From NCBI GenBank assembly GCA_018500065.2, contig JAHBAO020000352.1:1-7853 (forward strand): a stretch of 7,853 nt of DNA, in the 5' to 3' direction. A program made the position numbers and the translations under genes. Numbering within the stretch: the first letter of the stretch is position 1; every line of letters starts with the position of its first letter. This stretch comes from Octadecabacter sp. (GTDB lineage Bacteria; Pseudomonadota; Alphaproteobacteria; Rhodobacterales; Rhodobacteraceae). Below are positions 5,993-7,853 of the stretch, in pieces. The notes under the pieces were generated by a model. It was not told where the DNA came from and did no database searches. It was given only the letters and a program-made list of their open reading frames with translations.

Positions 5993-6448
5993 ATGGGCCA
6001 AGCACTTAAACTGGTGAAAGATATGGAAGCGGCGCTTGGCCGTGCGGAAACAGACCTATCCCCTTGGTTTCACGAGGATTTCATCTGGGATGGCAACCGC
6101 GGCTGTGGCGTCAAACATGGGCTTGCCGGCTTTGTTGCCGGTTGGCAATCCCCATGGCGCGCCTTCCTGTCCGACCGCAGCTACCACACGACGCAATGGC
6201 TCGAAGACGGCGATTGGGTCTCGTGTTTCGGTTACGCCGAAGGGGTCCACTCGGGCCCCTTTATGGGGATCGCCCCCACCGGCAAGACCCTGCGCGTTCC
6301 CTACATCGACTTCTGGCAAATCCGCGACGGCCGGATCGCCTATAACAAAGTCTCGGTCGACCTCGCCGAGGCCCTCCATCAACTCGGCCATGACGTCTTT
6401 GGCGGTCATGGCTGGGACACGCCCCCCATAACAGGAGCCGCACCATGA
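5993..6448 (+). CDS. Single-domain SnoaL/NTF2-like protein, 151 aa
   Basis: This small cytoplasmic protein has the length of one SnoaL-like domain. Its motifs HEDFIWDGNRGCG (27-39), DRS (61-63), SGPFMGIAPTGK (87-98), PYIDFWQIRDGRI (103-115) and HQLGHDVF (129-136) line up with the second domain of the 336-residue protein encoded at 464-1474. The run of a G-K-x-L strand, then an IDFW strand with a charged turn, is typical of SnoaL-like enzymes. Family members catalyse cyclisation, isomerisation or dehydration, or simply bind ligands; which applies here is unknown. The ATG lies 3 bases after the ATPase stop, without a strong ribosome binding site of its own, so translation is probably coupled. 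Its own stop overlaps the dehydrogenase start as ATGA. This tight linkage suggests it works on the substrate or product of that enzyme. It could also be a subunit partner of the two-domain protein. Confidence 0.85.
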   Translation: MGQALKLVKDMEAALGRAETDLSPWFHEDFIWDGNRGCGVKHGLAGFVAGWQSPWRAFLSDRSYHTTQWLEDGDWVSCFGYAEGVHSGPFMGIAPTGKTLRVPYIDFWQIRDGRIAYNKVSVDLAEALHQLGHDVFGGHGWDTPPITGAAP

Positions 6449-7776
6449 CCATCCGCCACCTGAAAACCGCCCGCTCCGCCGCCGCTCGCGCCGAAGACGA
6501 TGCCAAAACTCGCGCTATTGTCGAAGCCGGCCTGAAGGAGATCGAAACCAAAGGTGACGCCGCTGTACACGAGATGTCAGTGAAGTTCGATAATTACGAC
6601 CGCGAAAGCTACCGCCTTTCGCAGGCCGAGATTGAGGCCCTTATCGCCAAGGTCACCCCGCGCGAACTGGCCGATATCAAGTTCGCGCAAGAACAGGTGC
6701 GAGTCTTCGCGCAACACCAGCGCGACTCCATGTTGGATATCGAAGTTGAAACCATGCCCGGCGTGATCCTCGGGCACAAAAACATCCCCGTTCAATCGGT
6801 TGGCTGCTACGTGCCCGGCGGCAAGTTCCCCATGGTCGCCTCCGCGCACATGTCAGTCGCGACCGCATCGGTCGCCAAAGTCCCGCGCATCATCGCCTGC
6901 ACGCCCCCTTTCAAAGGCGCACCAAACCCCGCCGTCATCGCGGCCATGCACCTTGGCGGAGCGCATGAAATCTACGTCATGGGCGGCATCCAGGCCATCG
7001 GTGCCATGGCTATTGGCACCGAAACAATTGACCCCGTCCACATGCTCGTCGGCCCCGGCAATGCCTTCGTCGCCGAAGCCAAACGCCAGCTCTTTGGCCG
7101 CGTCGGTATCGACCTATTTGCTGGCCCCACAGAAACCATGGTCATCGCCGATGAGACTGCCGCCGACGGTGAACTCTGCGCTACGGACCTGCTTGGCCAA
7201 GCTGAACACGGCTATAACTCCCCAGCCGTTTTGCTCACCAACTCGGAAAAACTCGCCAAGGATACGCTGGCTGAAATCGACCGCATTCTAAAAATCATCC
7301 CGACCGCCGATACCGCCGGAAAAAGCTGGGAAGACTACGGCGAAGTCATCGTCTGCGACACCTATGACGAGATGCTCGCAGTCGCCGACGACATTGCATC
7401 CGAACATGTTCAAGTGATGACAGATCGCGACGATTGGTTCCTTGAAAAGATGACATGCTATGGTGCTCTGTTCCTTGGCCCGCGCACCAACGTGTCCAAC
7501 GGCGACAAAGTTATCGGCACCAACCACACCCTTCCCACCAAAAAGGCGGGCCGCTATACGGGGGGGCTTTGGGTCGGCAAGTATCTGAAAACCCATAGCT
7601 ATCAGAAAATCACCACAGATGAGGCCGCGACGCTGGTCGGCGAATACGGCTCGCGGCTGTGCATGCTCGAAGGGTTCGTGGGCCACGCCGAACAATGCAA
7701 CATCCGCGTGCGCCGCTACGGCGGCATCAACGTACCCTACGGGGAAGGCGCGCCCTACCGGAAAGCCGCAGAATGA
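6445..7776 (+). CDS. Histidinol-dehydrogenase-like NAD-dependent enzyme (HpsN/sulfopropanediol-dehydrogenase-like), 443 aa
   Basis: This is a zinc-dependent NAD oxidoreductase of the HisD family, which oxidises a primary alcohol in two steps to a carboxylate. The zinc ligands of E. coli HisD (Q259, H262, D360, H419) correspond to Q252 and H255 in GQAEHG, D354 in NGDK, and H414 in EGFVGH. The catalytic pair E326-H327 corresponds to E320-H321 in ASEHVQ. The substrate-site residues H361 in GTNH and E409 are also kept, while the Ser of the HisD GPSE motif is Thr (T229). The segment after VGCYVPGG (119-126) reads KFPMVASAHMS instead of the HisD pattern, resembling the HpsN branch that oxidises 2,3-dihydroxypropane-1-sulfonate. 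No other histidine genes are nearby; the gene sits with an importer, so a catabolic role is likely. The ATG has AGGAG 8 bases before it and overlaps the preceding stop. The true substrate is uncertain: a sulfonated propanediol is one option, another small polyol or amino alcohol is another. Confidence 0.88.
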   Translation: MTIRHLKTARSAAARAEDDAKTRAIVEAGLKEIETKGDAAVHEMSVKFDNYDRESYRLSQAEIEALIAKVTPRELADIKFAQEQVRVFAQHQRDSMLDIEVETMPGVILGHKNIPVQSVGCYVPGGKFPMVASAHMSVATASVAKVPRIIACTPPFKGAPNPAVIAAMHLGGAHEIYVMGGIQAIGAMAIGTETIDPVHMLVGPGNAFVAEAKRQLFGRVGIDLFAGPTETMVIADETAADGELCATDLLGQAEHGYNSPAVLLTNSEKLAKDTLAEIDRILKIIPTADTAGKSWEDYGEVIVCDTYDEMLAVADDIASEHVQVMTDRDDWFLEKMTCYGALFLGPRTNVSNGDKVIGTNHTLPTKKAGRYTGGLWVGKYLKTHSYQKITTDEAATLVGEYGSRLCMLEGFVGHAEQCNIRVRRYGGINVPYGEGAPYRKAAE

Positions 7777-7853
7777 AGACTCACCCCGCCCTTGTTGCCT
7801 TTCGCACGGCCCTGCAAGATGCCTCTTCCGCGGCCTCACGGGTTATCGCCGAC
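7773..7853 (+). CDS. Unidentified gene, first 27 codons (runs off right edge)
   Basis: An ATG at 7773 overlaps the dehydrogenase stop as ATGA and opens a frame that stays open to the window end, beginning MKTHPALVAFRTALQDA. The overlap is the same type as the one between the previous two genes, so this is probably the fourth gene of the rightward operon, translated by coupling. The visible part is rich in alanine and looks helical, with no signal peptide or recognisable motif. Too little is present to name a family. Confidence 0.6.
   Translation, partial: MKTHPALVAFRTALQDASSAASRVIAD

Noticed and set aside
6056..6551. Leftward frames opposite the small SnoaL-like gene and the dehydrogenase start
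   Set aside because: They are shadows of tightly coupled, well-supported rightward genes.
6445..7776. Assignment as biosynthetic hisD
   Set aside because: There are no other histidine genes, the context is an importer operon, and the VPGG region differs from HisD, so a catabolic relative is more likely.

Overview
The window looks like part of a chromosome or large replicon of a marine Roseobacter-type alphaproteobacterium (Rhodobacterales). This is an inference from the moderately high GC, the acidic secreted protein, the tightly packed operons with ATGA overlaps, and the gene types. It carries a sugar-type (CUT1) ABC importer split over two divergent operons, together with NTF2/SnoaL-like proteins and a histidinol-dehydrogenase-like oxidoreductase.

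Layout. Positions 1-125 (minus) hold the first 41 codons of an IS1182-type transposase that runs off the left edge. Positions 126-463 hold the probable outer end of that element and a gene-poor spacer. A leftward operon starts at 4702 and reads, in transcription order: periplasmic solute-binding protein (4702-3464), an intergenic hairpin, permease 1 (3393-2362), permease 2 (2359-1478), and a 336-residue protein with two tandem SnoaL/NTF2-like domains (1474-464). A rightward operon begins in the same divergent control region and reads: transporter ATPase (4943-5989), a 151-residue single-domain SnoaL/NTF2-like protein (5993-6448), the histidinol-dehydrogenase-like enzyme (6445-7776), and the start of one more gene (7773 to the right edge).

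How it fits together. The four transporter genes make a complete importer: binding protein, two permeases and ATPase. The dehydrogenase keeps all the zinc and catalytic residues of HisD but has a different sequence around its nucleotide/substrate region. It resembles the HpsN (sulfopropanediol dehydrogenase) branch, so it probably oxidises an imported small polyol or a sulfonated or otherwise charged alcohol rather than histidinol. The SnoaL-like proteins occur in both operons and share clear motifs, which suggests they act on the same pathway intermediate. Two identical 14-bp near-palindromes of the LacI-family operator type sit one near each divergent start, so a LacI-type repressor encoded elsewhere probably controls both operons.

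The main oddities are these. The ATPase has no ATG, GTG, TTG or CTG start upstream of its Walker A motif; an ACG sits exactly where the start is expected, behind a good ribosome binding site. There are three related SnoaL-like domains around one transporter. The three operator-like sites are spaced close to whole helical turns. The substrate cannot be read from the sequence.
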